From an uncultured Alistipes sp. (GTDB lineage: Bacteria; Bacteroidota; Bacteroidia; Bacteroidales; Rikenellaceae), in the NCBI GenBank assembly GCA_910584485.1, contig CAJUAV010000001.1, positions 372,001-436,000 on the forward strand: a stretch of DNA of 64,000 nucleotides, in the 5' to 3' direction. The translations under genes and the position numbers were made by a program. The number at the start of each line of letters is the position of its first letter. Within the stretch, counting starts at the first letter, position 1. Below, piece by piece: positions 45,529 through 53,331 of the stretch. The notes under the pieces were generated by a model that was not told the DNA's origin, searched no databases, and saw only the letters and a list, made by a program, of their open reading frames with translations.

Positions 45529-45990
45529 TTATCTGAAGCGTTTCAGCGCGTGGTCCATCTCGCGACGGGCGTCGTTCTGCTTGAGGTACTCGCGCTTGTC
45601 ATAGGATTTGCGGCCGCGCGCCAGTCCGACGACGATCTTCGCCAGTCCGCGGTCGTTCAGGAAGAGCCGCAGGCCGACGATCGTCAACCCCCGATCCTGC
45701 GAGGCGCGCTCGATCTTGGTCAGCTCGCGCGCCGTCAGCAGCAGCTTGCGGTCGCGGCGCGGCGTGTGGTTGTTGCAGGTGCCCCAGGCATACTCGGCGA
45801 TGTTCACGCCGCGTATCCAGAGCTCGCCCCGATCGAAATAGCAGTACGAATCGACCATCGAGGCCTTGCCCGCACGAATCGACTTGATCTCGGTGCCGAC
45901 CAGGACGACACCCGCCACCCACTCTTCGAGAATCTCGTAGTCGAAGGTGGCGCGTTTGTTTTTTATGTTGATCTTTTTCTGTTCGCTCAT
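45529..45990 (-). CDS. smpB: SsrA-binding protein SmpB
   Basis: SmpB binds tmRNA and delivers it to stalled ribosomes for trans-translation. The 153-residue protein has the OB-fold core (NKRATFDYEILEEWVAGVVLVGTEIKSIRAGKASMVDSY) and the C-terminal basic tail with ARGRKSYDKREYLKQND. The length is typical. tmRNA itself is not found in the window. It is followed by tsaB after 14 bases and preceded by a 206-base gap from dnaG containing a plus-strand terminator. Confidence 0.95.
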   Translation of the reverse strand: MSEQKKINIKNKRATFDYEILEEWVAGVVLVGTEIKSIRAGKASMVDSYCYFDRGELWIRGVNIAEYAWGTCNNHTPRRDRKLLLTARELTKIERASQDRGLTIVGLRLFLNDRGLAKIVVGLARGRKSYDKREYLKQNDARREMDHALKRFR

Positions 45991-46107
45991 AACTCAAAAC
46001 GGCACATGAATTGCACTTTTCACGTTCGGGGATGGGTATCGGATCAAGGTAACTAATTCTTTTATCTTCGATATGTTTTACACATCTTTCTGTTTATTTT
46101 CTGTTTG

Positions 46108-46185
46108 CACACGGTACGCGCAGCGATGCGTGTACGACCCCGGCACCGATCCCCCCTCCGCTCCTTCGGGAGCGGAGTTTTTTTT
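46108..46185 (+). terminator. Plus-strand terminator and hairpin in the smpB-dnaG gap
   Basis: CTCCGCTCC (46156-46164), a TTCG loop and GGAGCGGAG (46169-46177) are followed by eight T residues on the plus strand. A second hairpin, GTACGCGCA-GCGA-TGCGTGTAC, lies just before it (about 46113-46134). Both flanking genes are on the minus strand, so this terminator is oriented for a plus-strand transcript that is not annotated. It can also form a stem in the minus-strand dnaG 3' region, though without a U-tract. Confidence 0.6.
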
Positions 46186-46196
46186 ATCCGCTCCGC

Positions 46197-48179
46197 TCAC
46201 AGGATCAGCCGCTGGAGCTTGTTGGCGATCGTCACCTTGATCGTATTGAGGTGCGAGAGGCGTTTCATGATCTCCAGCAGCTCCTCTTCGGGCAGCGAAT
46301 CGTTTTGCAGCTTCACCCGCTCGGCTTCGATCAGCCGCTCGATGACCTTCGACTTGTAGAGCGTCACCGCCTTCGGCACCCCCACGGCCAGCATCTCCTC
46401 GTCGCTCTCGACGTGCACCTCCTTGCGGCGCCACAGCTCGCTCGGCACGTAGTTGTCGTCCGAGGTGAGCAGGTCGACCGAGAGGTTGCACACCTCGGGA
46501 TCGGGGTGGTTCAGGAAGTGGTGCACGGGCACCTCCACACCGGTACCGAGCAGATGCCACTGCTCGCGGTAGGTCTCCAGAATCCGATCGCAGCGCGGGT
46601 CGGTAAAGCGGAGGTTGTCTTCGTCCAGTTCGCCGAAGATCACCTCGGCGACGTTGCAGGGAACCAGGTTCGGCCCCTCCTTGAAATCGAACGAGCGGTG
46701 GCCGTACTTGAGCAAATCCTTGGCCAGCTCGCGTTCCAGCGTCGGCACGCCGCTCCCCGCCTCGACCTTTTCGGCATAGGCCGCCGGCGGCTCCGCGGCG
46801 GGCGGCTGCTCGTCGCGCCGTCGCGCCGTCTGCCGGCGGACGAACTCGTCGGTCTCGCGGTCGCCCGTCGACGAGAGGCGTTTGCGGGCCACCTCGCCGA
46901 TGAGGATCTGCTCGTCGATGTCCATCGTGCGGGCGCACTCCTTGATGTAAACCGAGCGGCGGATCGCATCGGGAATCTGCGCGATCGACTGCACCATGTC
47001 GGAGATGAGGGCCGCCTTGCGGATCGGGTCGCCCTGCGCATCGGCGATGAGCAGGTGCGCCTTGAAATCGAGGAAATCCTGCTCGTGGTCGCGGATGTAG
47101 GCCTGCACCTCGGCCGTCGAGCGGCTGCGGGCGAAAGTGTCGGGGTCGTCGCCGTCGGGCAGCAGCACGATGCGCACGTTCATCCCCTCGTGCAGGATCA
47201 TGTCGATGCCGCGCAGCGAGGCGTGGATGCCCGCGGGATCGCTGTCGTAGATCACCGTGATGTTGCGCGTGAAGCGCCCCAAAAGGCGGATCTGGTCGGT
47301 CGTCAGGGAGGTGCCCGACGACGCCACGACGTTCTCGACCCCCGCCTGGTGCATCGAAATGACGTCGAGGTACCCCTCGACCAGGATCGCCACGTCCTGC
47401 TGCTGGATCGCCCGCTTGGCGAAATAGAGGCCGTAGAGCTCCCGCTTCTTGCTGTAGATCTCGCTCTCGGGCGAATTCTGGTATTTGGCGACCTGTTTGT
47501 CGGTGCGCAGCGTGCGGCCGCCGAAGGCGACGACGCGGCCCGAAATGTTGTGCACGGGGAAGATCACGCGGTCGCGGAAGCGGTCGTAGAGCGATCCGTC
47601 GCTCTCGCGCTGGAGCGAAAGGCCCGTCGAGAGGAGGAACTCGCGCTTGTACCCCGCCGCCAGCGCGTCTTTCGTCATGCGGTCGCCGCGCGCGGGACAG
47701 AAGCCGAGCCCGAATTTGCGGATCGTGGCGTCCGAGAGTTTGCGCTGCTGTCGGAAATAGCTCATGCCGACCGACATGCCCTCCTGTTCGTGGCAGAGGT
47801 AATTCGCGAAATACTCCGCCGCCCAGCCGTTGAGGGCGAACATGCTCTCGCGGTCGTTGTTGCGGCGGATATCCTCTTCGGTCTGCTCGCGCTCGTGCAC
47901 CTCGATGTGGTAGCGCTTGGCGACCATCTTGAGCGCCTCGACGTACGAGCAGGCCTCCTGCTCCATGACGAACGTGACGGCATTGCCCCCTTTGCCGCAG
48001 CCGAAGCACTTGAAAAGGCCCTTCGCGGGGGAGACGATGAACGACGGGGTCTTCTCGTTGTGGAAGGGACAGCACGCCGTATAGTTGACGCCCTTGCGTT
48101 TGAGCGTCACATAGTCGCTGACGATTTCGACGATATCGGCGGCGGCGTAGATTCTGTCAACTGTTTCCCGATCGATCAT
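46197..48179 (-). CDS. dnaG: DNA primase DnaG
   Basis: DnaG makes RNA primers at the replication fork. The 660-residue protein starts MIDRETVDRIYAAADIVEIV, then shows the CHC2 zinc finger (CCPFHNEKTPSF followed by FKCFGCGKGG), and the TOPRIM catalytic core with LVEGYLDVISMHQAG and YDSDPAG. The C-terminal helicase-binding region follows. The ATG at 48179 is chosen; a TTG three codons earlier overlaps the -7 box at 48186-48193 and cannot be in the transcript. If that box is used, the mRNA would be almost leaderless. Upstream lies a tandem repeat array with further -7-like boxes. Confidence 0.96.
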   Translation of the reverse strand: MIDRETVDRIYAAADIVEIVSDYVTLKRKGVNYTACCPFHNEKTPSFIVSPAKGLFKCFGCGKGGNAVTFVMEQEACSYVEALKMVAKRYHIEVHEREQTEEDIRRNNDRESMFALNGWAAEYFANYLCHEQEGMSVGMSYFRQQRKLSDATIRKFGLGFCPARGDRMTKDALAAGYKREFLLSTGLSLQRESDGSLYDRFRDRVIFPVHNISGRVVAFGGRTLRTDKQVAKYQNSPESEIYSKKRELYGLYFAKRAIQQQDVAILVEGYLDVISMHQAGVENVVASSGTSLTTDQIRLLGRFTRNITVIYDSDPAGIHASLRGIDMILHEGMNVRIVLLPDGDDPDTFARSRSTAEVQAYIRDHEQDFLDFKAHLLIADAQGDPIRKAALISDMVQSIAQIPDAIRRSVYIKECARTMDIDEQILIGEVARKRLSSTGDRETDEFVRRQTARRRDEQPPAAEPPAAYAEKVEAGSGVPTLERELAKDLLKYGHRSFDFKEGPNLVPCNVAEVIFGELDEDNLRFTDPRCDRILETYREQWHLLGTGVEVPVHHFLNHPDPEVCNLSVDLLTSDDNYVPSELWRRKEVHVESDEEMLAVGVPKAVTLYKSKVIERLIEAERVKLQNDSLPEEELLEIMKRLSHLNTIKVTIANKLQRLIL

Positions 48180-48185
48180 ATCGTG

Positions 48186-48193
48186 CAAAGATA
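48186..48193 (-). promoter_or_regulatory. -7 box for dnaG
   Basis: The minus-strand sequence is TATCTTTG, only seven bases before the ATG at 48179, so transcription would start at or next to the start codon. Confidence 0.55.
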
Positions 48194-48465
48194 CGAATAA
48201 GCGAGGGCAAAAGCAAGCGCGCTTGCAATTTGCCGAGCGGGAGTATCTTGGACGCAGTCAAAGATACGAATAAGCCGCAGGCAAAGTTGCAATTTGCCGA
48301 GGCGGAGTATCTTCGGCGAAGCCAGAGATGCGAATAAGCGAGGGCAAAAGCAAGTTCACTTGCATTTTGCCGAGCGGGAGTATCTCGGACGCAGTCAAAG
48401 ATACGAATAAGCCGCGTGCAAAAAACGGCTCGGGCAAATCCGAAATACGCATAAGCCGAGCACCC
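48186..48465. repeat. Tandem 64/73-bp repeats upstream of dnaG
   Basis: Units begin CAAAGATACGAATAAGC at 48186, 48259, 48323 (variant CAGAGATG) and 48396, giving spacings of 73, 64 and 73 bases. A partial unit follows near 48441. Each unit then has GGCAAA, an inner inverted repeat (for example GCAAGCGCGCTTGC in unit 1), ATTTTGCCGAG and GGAGTATCT. On the minus strand the first, second and fourth units each present TATCTTTG, a perfect -7 box pointing to dnaG. It is not CRISPR, because the spacers are not unique. The remaining 60 bases to the GH105 stop hold nothing I recognise. Confidence 0.85.
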
Positions 48466-48527
48466 GAGCACCCCCCGACGAAAACAGCGGGAGCGTCGCC
48501 GCCCCCGCTGCTCGTCGCACGTCGTCG

Positions 48528-49754
48528 TTACAACCTCCCTTTCAGGCGGTCGTACTCCATCGAAGCCCAAATGAAAGGCCCCACGGCCTTGCAGTCGTTC
48601 TCGCGGATCGGCTCCGAAATGTAGTAGTCGAACGTGCCGCTCCGCCGGCTCGCACCGCCCAGCCCCGCCACGGCGCAGCAGTTGGTGATCGAAATCGTGC
48701 CGTCTTCGTTCTCGCGCACGAAGCGGTCGACGAACTGTTCGTAGAGCTTCGCCCCGTCGGTCGCATAGACCGCGGGCAGGTAGCCGAGGCGCGCCCCCTT
48801 GAGCATCGCGTAGATGAACATGATCGAGCCCGTCGCCTCCTCGTAGTTGCCTTCGCGGCCGGGCGAATCGAGCACCTGGTACCACATGCCGCTCTGACGG
48901 TTCGCATAGGCGGGCAGCACCTCGACCAAATCGTTCAGAATGGTCACCATCGGCTGCGTCCAGCGATCGGCTCCGAGGTATTGCAGCGTCTCGACGATCG
49001 CCATCGCGTACCACCCCACGGCCCGCCCCCAGGCGTGCTGCGACCGACCCGTCACCGAGTCGCACCAGAACTGCTCGCGCGCATCGTCGTAGGCATGGCG
49101 GTAGAGCTTCGTATCGGGATCGTAGGTGTGTTCGGCCACGGCGACGAACTGGTTCACGATGTCGGCCGCATAGCGGGCCGCCGCCGCGGGATCGGTCGGC
49201 GCGATGTTGCGCATGACGTACTCGGCATAGAAGGGCTCGCCCATGTAGAGGCCGTCGAGCCACATCTGGCGCGGGTAGGCCTTCTTGTGCCAGAAGCCGC
49301 CGTCGGGGTTGCGCGGGTGCTCGTTCAGCTGGCGGAACAGCGTGTCGGTCACCTGCCGATAGCGCTCCTCCTTCGTCCGCTCGTAGAGCTCGAAGAGGGG
49401 ACGCCCCGGGCAGATGTGGTCGAGGTTGTAGCGCGTCCGCGCGTAGGTGAGCACCGAGGCGTCGGGCTGCACGATCGTGTCGTAGTAGCGCTCGGCATAC
49501 CGATCGAAATCGGGTCGGTCGTAGGCCTTCGCGGCATCCATCATCGCCAGCAGTTCGAGCCCCGTGGTGTAGTTCCACTTCACCTTTCCCGCGGGAATGC
49601 CGTCGAGGGTCGCGGGCGAAGGATTGCGGCGGATTTCGCTCTCGATCATGCGGACCGCCAGCGGCGTCTCGCCGTCGATGAGCGCATGGGGCGTCGGCCG
49701 ACAGCCGCCGAGCAGCAGGGCCGCCCCGACATAGAGCAGGAAGATTCGTTTCAT
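48528..49754 (-). CDS. Unsaturated rhamnogalacturonyl hydrolase (GH105), lipoprotein
   Basis: GH105 enzymes remove the unsaturated uronic acid left at the end of rhamnogalacturonan or galacturonan fragments by polysaccharide lyases. The 408-residue protein has a lipoprotein signal (LLLGGC, C17) and an (alpha/alpha)6 barrel with the family segments KWNYTTGLELLAM, QMWLDGLYMGEPFYAEY (containing the catalytic aspartate) and HAWGRAVGWYAMAIVE. The C-terminal DYYISEPIRENDCKAVGPFIWASMEY is also characteristic. It is the last gene of a unit with GH28 and the CE12-CE8 fusion. No lyase is in this window, so its substrate must come from an enzyme encoded elsewhere. Confidence 0.92.
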   Translation of the reverse strand: MKRIFLLYVGAALLLGGCRPTPHALIDGETPLAVRMIESEIRRNPSPATLDGIPAGKVKWNYTTGLELLAMMDAAKAYDRPDFDRYAERYYDTIVQPDASVLTYARTRYNLDHICPGRPLFELYERTKEERYRQVTDTLFRQLNEHPRNPDGGFWHKKAYPRQMWLDGLYMGEPFYAEYVMRNIAPTDPAAAARYAADIVNQFVAVAEHTYDPDTKLYRHAYDDAREQFWCDSVTGRSQHAWGRAVGWYAMAIVETLQYLGADRWTQPMVTILNDLVEVLPAYANRQSGMWYQVLDSPGREGNYEEATGSIMFIYAMLKGARLGYLPAVYATDGAKLYEQFVDRFVRENEDGTISITNCCAVAGLGGASRRSGTFDYYISEPIRENDCKAVGPFIWASMEYDRLKGRL

Positions 49755-49814
49755 CGGTCGGAGTTTTGGTTGCGGGCCGGCAGCCGCCCCTCGCAGGACG
49801 GCGCGGCCGAAAGG

Positions 49815-51461
49815 TTATTTACGGGTTTCGTAGTGCGCGAGCACGGCGGCGGCCTGCTTCGCGGTCAGCTGCCGCGACCACGCGACGCGGCTCTTCCGAT
49901 CGGCGGCTCCCGCCCCCGTCGAAGCGTGTTCGGCATAGAAGGCCGTGCGGTGCGCCTGCGGCTTGCCCCAGTCGTGCCACCCCTCGGGGCGGATGTGGGC
50001 CCCCAGCTCGCAGCGGATGAAGACCGTCTGCGCATGGTCGCGCCACGGGCGGCCCAGGTAGCAGCGCGTCACCCCCTCGTCGGCCGTCAGGCGGCAATCG
50101 ACGAACGTCAGGCCGCACGGCAGCCCCTCCCACGTCGAAGCGGCCGTCACGTAGGAGTCGGCCTTCGAGCGGATCTCGCAGCGGGTGAAGAGCGCCGAGG
50201 CGGCGCCGAAGATGAAGTCGGTCGTTCCCTCGATGTAGCAATCCTCGAACGTCACCCACGTGTTGTCGGTCGGCGCCGTCCCCTCGCGGTTTCCTTTGCC
50301 GTAGAGGTAGAGCGTATCCTGGTCGCCGAGGAAGCGGCAGCGCACGAAGCGCAGGTTCGAAGCGAGCGTCTGCACGGCCACGGCCTGTCCGACGCGTCCC
50401 GCCGTATTCTCGAAGGTCACGTCCTCGACCGTCCAGCCGTCGGCGCCGAAATAGATCGTCGACGAGCCCGAGGTGCCGACGTTGCGGCCCAGCAGGCTCG
50501 GTTTCGAGGCGTAGTCGTCCCACGAAACCACCGCGCGGCCCACGCCGTAGAGGCGGACGTTGCGTTTGGTCTGCGGGATGGCGATCTTCTCGCGGTAGAC
50601 CCCCTCCGAGAGGCGGATCGTCGCCCCGGGGTTGAAATCGGGCACCGCGGCGATCGCCTCGGTCAAGGTGAAGAAATCGCCCGTGCCGTCCCGGGCCACC
50701 ACCAGGTCGGCGATGCGCAGGTGAGCGGCGAGCTCGGGCAGCCGCTCGCGCACGGCATCGGCCACCAGGCGCGAAACGACGTGGGCGCCGCGGACGTTGA
50801 GGTGCGTGTTGTCCTCGCGGCCGTCGGGACAGAGCGGCGAGGTACCCGGGGCCACCCACATGAAATAGCGGCGCGAGGGTTCGTCGCCCAGCTCGCGCAG
50901 CCACGCTTCGGTCGCCCCCTCCAGTTCGAGCAGCGCGACCTGCTCTTCGGCCGCCACGCGGCGCACGCAGTCGGGATAGACGCCGTGGGTCTTCAGCAGG
51001 TGCCCTTCGGCATCGAAATGGCGGCGGGCGATGGGGGTCAGCAGCACGGGGATGCCCCCCTTCTCGCGCGTCTCGCGGACATAGCGGCGCAGGTTCTCGG
51101 CGAACTGTTCGGGCTCGGAGCCCACGGCGGGCTTGTGCACCTTCTCGTCGTTGTGGCCGAACTGGATGAAGACGTAGTCGCCCGCCTGCATGCCGTCGAA
51201 AATCGGCTGCCAGCGGCCTTCGTTGCGGAACGACTTGGTCGAGCGGCCGTTCATGGCGTGGTTCTCCACCGCCACCTCCTCGTCGAAGAGGGCGCGGAAA
51301 AGCTGTCCCCAGCCGCGCTCGGGATTCTGTTTTTCAAGGCTCTTGTCGGCGCAGGTCGAGTCGCCGATCAGGTAGCAGCGGGTCGGCCGTGCGAGGGCCT
51401 CGCCGCCGAGTGCCAGCACCAGCGCGAGCGCAAGCACCGACACGAGCCGGATCTTTTTCAT
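49815..51461 (-). CDS. CE12-CE8 fusion: rhamnogalacturonan acetylesterase plus pectin methylesterase
   Basis: This 548-residue secreted protein joins two esterases. After a signal peptide (about 1-24), residues 27-235 form a GDSL/SGNH hydrolase of family CE12: the nucleophile Ser35 is in IGDSTCADK, GHND forms the oxyanion region, and Asp/His are in DNTHLNVRGA. Residues from about 245 form a CE8 pectin methylesterase beta-helix, with DQDTLY, GTTDFIFG and YLGRPWRDH holding the active-site Asp, Asp and Arg. The protein could deacetylate and demethylate pectin at one place. The start may be 51461 or 51473; the A-rich leader favours 51461. It lies 60 bases before GH105 and 82 bases after GH28. Confidence 0.9.
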   Translation of the reverse strand: MKKIRLVSVLALALVLALGGEALARPTRCYLIGDSTCADKSLEKQNPERGWGQLFRALFDEEVAVENHAMNGRSTKSFRNEGRWQPIFDGMQAGDYVFIQFGHNDEKVHKPAVGSEPEQFAENLRRYVRETREKGGIPVLLTPIARRHFDAEGHLLKTHGVYPDCVRRVAAEEQVALLELEGATEAWLRELGDEPSRRYFMWVAPGTSPLCPDGREDNTHLNVRGAHVVSRLVADAVRERLPELAAHLRIADLVVARDGTGDFFTLTEAIAAVPDFNPGATIRLSEGVYREKIAIPQTKRNVRLYGVGRAVVSWDDYASKPSLLGRNVGTSGSSTIYFGADGWTVEDVTFENTAGRVGQAVAVQTLASNLRFVRCRFLGDQDTLYLYGKGNREGTAPTDNTWVTFEDCYIEGTTDFIFGAASALFTRCEIRSKADSYVTAASTWEGLPCGLTFVDCRLTADEGVTRCYLGRPWRDHAQTVFIRCELGAHIRPEGWHDWGKPQAHRTAFYAEHASTGAGAADRKSRVAWSRQLTAKQAAAVLAHYETRK

Positions 51462-51543
51462 GTTTTTTCGCATTGGTTCGCACTCCGTCCGACGGGCGGC
51501 ATGCGCCTCTCGGCCGCACGCCGCCCGTCGGCGCGGTGCAGGG

Positions 51544-53214
51544 TTATTCGATCGTGACGACGGAGGCCGATTTGGGCGAGAGGCAGGCGTTCGCGGCCGT
51601 GATCTGGGGCGACTGCACGCTCACCTCCTTGTTGCGGCTGCCCGTGACGGTCAGCGCGCAGGGCATCCCCTCGGGGCAGACGAAGTTCTCGGCACGGAAG
51701 CGCTTCACGTTATTCAGCGACAGCGCGGGGCCCTCGGCGGGCACCACCGTCACGTTGCGCAGGACGACGTCGGTCGACTCGTTGAGCTGCGCGCCGGTCG
51801 TCGTACGGAACTGCGCGTCGGCCACCACCACGCGCTCGACGTTCATTTCGGGCAGGCCGTTGAAATACATCGCGCGGCGGGCGCCGTTGCAGCGGACGTT
51901 GCGGATGTCGATGTTGCGGAAGGCGGGCGTCGTCTCATCGACGGGCCGTGCGGGCATGTCGGTCGCCTCGCCCTCGTCGCCGTCTTCGAGCGCCTCCGAA
52001 GCCGATTTGCCGCCGTAGAAGAGGTCGAACAACAGGCCGTCGTTCAGGATGTTGTTCATCGTAATGTTCTCGATGTAGATGTGCTCGACCACGCCGCCGC
52101 GGCCGCGCGTCGACTTAAAGCGCAGACCGACGTCGGTCCCCGAGAAGGTGCAGTTGCGGACGCTCACGTTCTTCACGCCGCCCGACATTTCGCTGCCCAC
52201 GACGAAGCCGCCGTGACCGTGGAAGACGATGCAGTTGTCGACCACGACGTTCTCGCACGGAATGCCGCGCTTACGGCCGTCCTCGTTCTTACCGCTCTTG
52301 ATGCAGATCGCGTCGTCGCCCGCATCGAACGACGAGTTCGTCAGCAGCACGTTCTTGCACGACTCGATGTCGATGCCGTCGCCGTTCTGCGCATAGTCGG
52401 GACAGCGCACCGTGATGCCGTCGACGATCAGGTTCGTGCAGATGGCGGGATGGATCGTCCAGCAGGGCGAGTTCTGGAACGTCACGCCCTCGAGCAGGAC
52501 GTTCTCGCAGTTGTGGATCGCCACCATCACGGGACGCAGGAAATCGTGCATCTGCTCGAAATCGGCCCGCGTGGCGTTCTCGGCCACGTTCTGATCCGTG
52601 GCGGCCTTCACGCCGCGCACGTAGCTCTCGGTCGGATACCAGCTGTTGCCGTCCTCGGAGAGGAAGCCGCCGCGCGAAAGGACCTTTTTCCACTCGCCCT
52701 CGGTCAGCTTGCCGCGCTTGACCATGCGCCAGGCATCGCCCCCGCCGTCAATCACGCCGCCGCCCGTGATGGCGACGTTCTTCACGCCGCGCGCCGAAAT
52801 GGGCGACTGGCAGCGCCACGTGTTGAGCCCCTCGAAGATGATCTCCGTGAGCGGATAGAGCGACTGGTCGCCGCTGAAGAGGATCATGGCATTGTCGGCC
52901 AGGTGCAGTTCGATGTTGTCCTTCAGGACGATCGGACCCGTCAGGAAGATGCCGTCGGGCACCTCGACGCGGCCGCCGCCCTGTGCCGCGAGGGCGTCGA
53001 TCGCAGCAGCGAAGGCCTCCGTGTCGAGGGCGAGCCCGTCGCCCTTGGCGCCGTAGTCGGCCACGCTCACCGAGCGCGACGGGATCGACGGACGCTCCAC
53101 GCGGGGCATCTCGAAAGGCAGATCGGCCTGCACGTCGTAGGCGCCGCCGCACGGGGCGCAGCAGGCGATCATGGCCGCAGCGGCCAGAAAAAGAAGCGTT
53201 TTCTTCGGATTCAT
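51544..53214 (-). CDS. Polygalacturonase-type GH28 hydrolase
   Basis: This 556-residue secreted protein hydrolyses alpha-1,4-galacturonosyl (or related) bonds of pectin. It has a lipoprotein-type signal (AMIACC near residue 18) and a right-handed beta-helix with the GH28 motifs NGDGIDIES, AGDDAICIKSGK (catalytic Asp pair), GHGGFVVGSEMSGG and GLRFKSTRGRGG. The YGAKGDG start of the catalytic domain is at about 54. The start ATG is at 53214, behind a TATATTTG box. It leads a unit with the CE12-CE8 fusion and GH105. Exo or endo action cannot be told from the sequence. Confidence 0.94.
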   Translation of the reverse strand: MNPKKTLLFLAAAAMIACCAPCGGAYDVQADLPFEMPRVERPSIPSRSVSVADYGAKGDGLALDTEAFAAAIDALAAQGGGRVEVPDGIFLTGPIVLKDNIELHLADNAMILFSGDQSLYPLTEIIFEGLNTWRCQSPISARGVKNVAITGGGVIDGGGDAWRMVKRGKLTEGEWKKVLSRGGFLSEDGNSWYPTESYVRGVKAATDQNVAENATRADFEQMHDFLRPVMVAIHNCENVLLEGVTFQNSPCWTIHPAICTNLIVDGITVRCPDYAQNGDGIDIESCKNVLLTNSSFDAGDDAICIKSGKNEDGRKRGIPCENVVVDNCIVFHGHGGFVVGSEMSGGVKNVSVRNCTFSGTDVGLRFKSTRGRGGVVEHIYIENITMNNILNDGLLFDLFYGGKSASEALEDGDEGEATDMPARPVDETTPAFRNIDIRNVRCNGARRAMYFNGLPEMNVERVVVADAQFRTTTGAQLNESTDVVLRNVTVVPAEGPALSLNNVKRFRAENFVCPEGMPCALTVTGSRNKEVSVQSPQITAANACLSPKSASVVTIE

Positions 53215-53261
53215 GTCGTTAAATATTGATATTGGTTTTCGTTCGTTCGGACGGATTCGTA

Positions 53262-53269
53262 CAAATATA
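53262..53269 (-). promoter_or_regulatory. -7 box for the GH28 unit
   Basis: The minus-strand sequence is TATATTTG, 48 bases before the ATG at 53214. Confidence 0.6.
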
Positions 53270-53273
53270 AACA

Positions 53274-53308
53274 ATTCTGCGGAAAAACGCGAGGTTTTTC
53301 CGCAGAAT
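53274..53308. terminator. Perfect hairpin between the DUF4861 and GH28 genes
   Basis: ATTCTGCGGAAAAAC (53274-53288) and GTTTTTCCGCAGAAT (53294-53308) form a perfect 15-bp stem with a five-base loop. It lies after the DUF4861 stop (53332) and immediately before the GH28 -7 box, so it is best read as the terminator of the upstream unit. The -33 region of the GH28 promoter overlaps it. Confidence 0.7.
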
Positions 53309-53331
53309 CGTGCGTTTTTGCCCTTCGAGGG

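Noticed and set aside
46078..46196. tmRNA gene near smpB
   Set aside because: No tRNA-Ala-like ends, no tag frame and no G-U-bearing acceptor stem are visible; only a terminator and one hairpin are present.
48186..48465. CRISPR array
   Set aside because: The units are similar over their full length with no unique spacers, spacing alternates 64/73 bases, and no cas genes are near.
50080..51470. Frameshift between the CE12 and CE8 parts
   Set aside because: The two domains are in one uninterrupted frame with a normal linker and both sets of active-site residues, so it is a true fusion.
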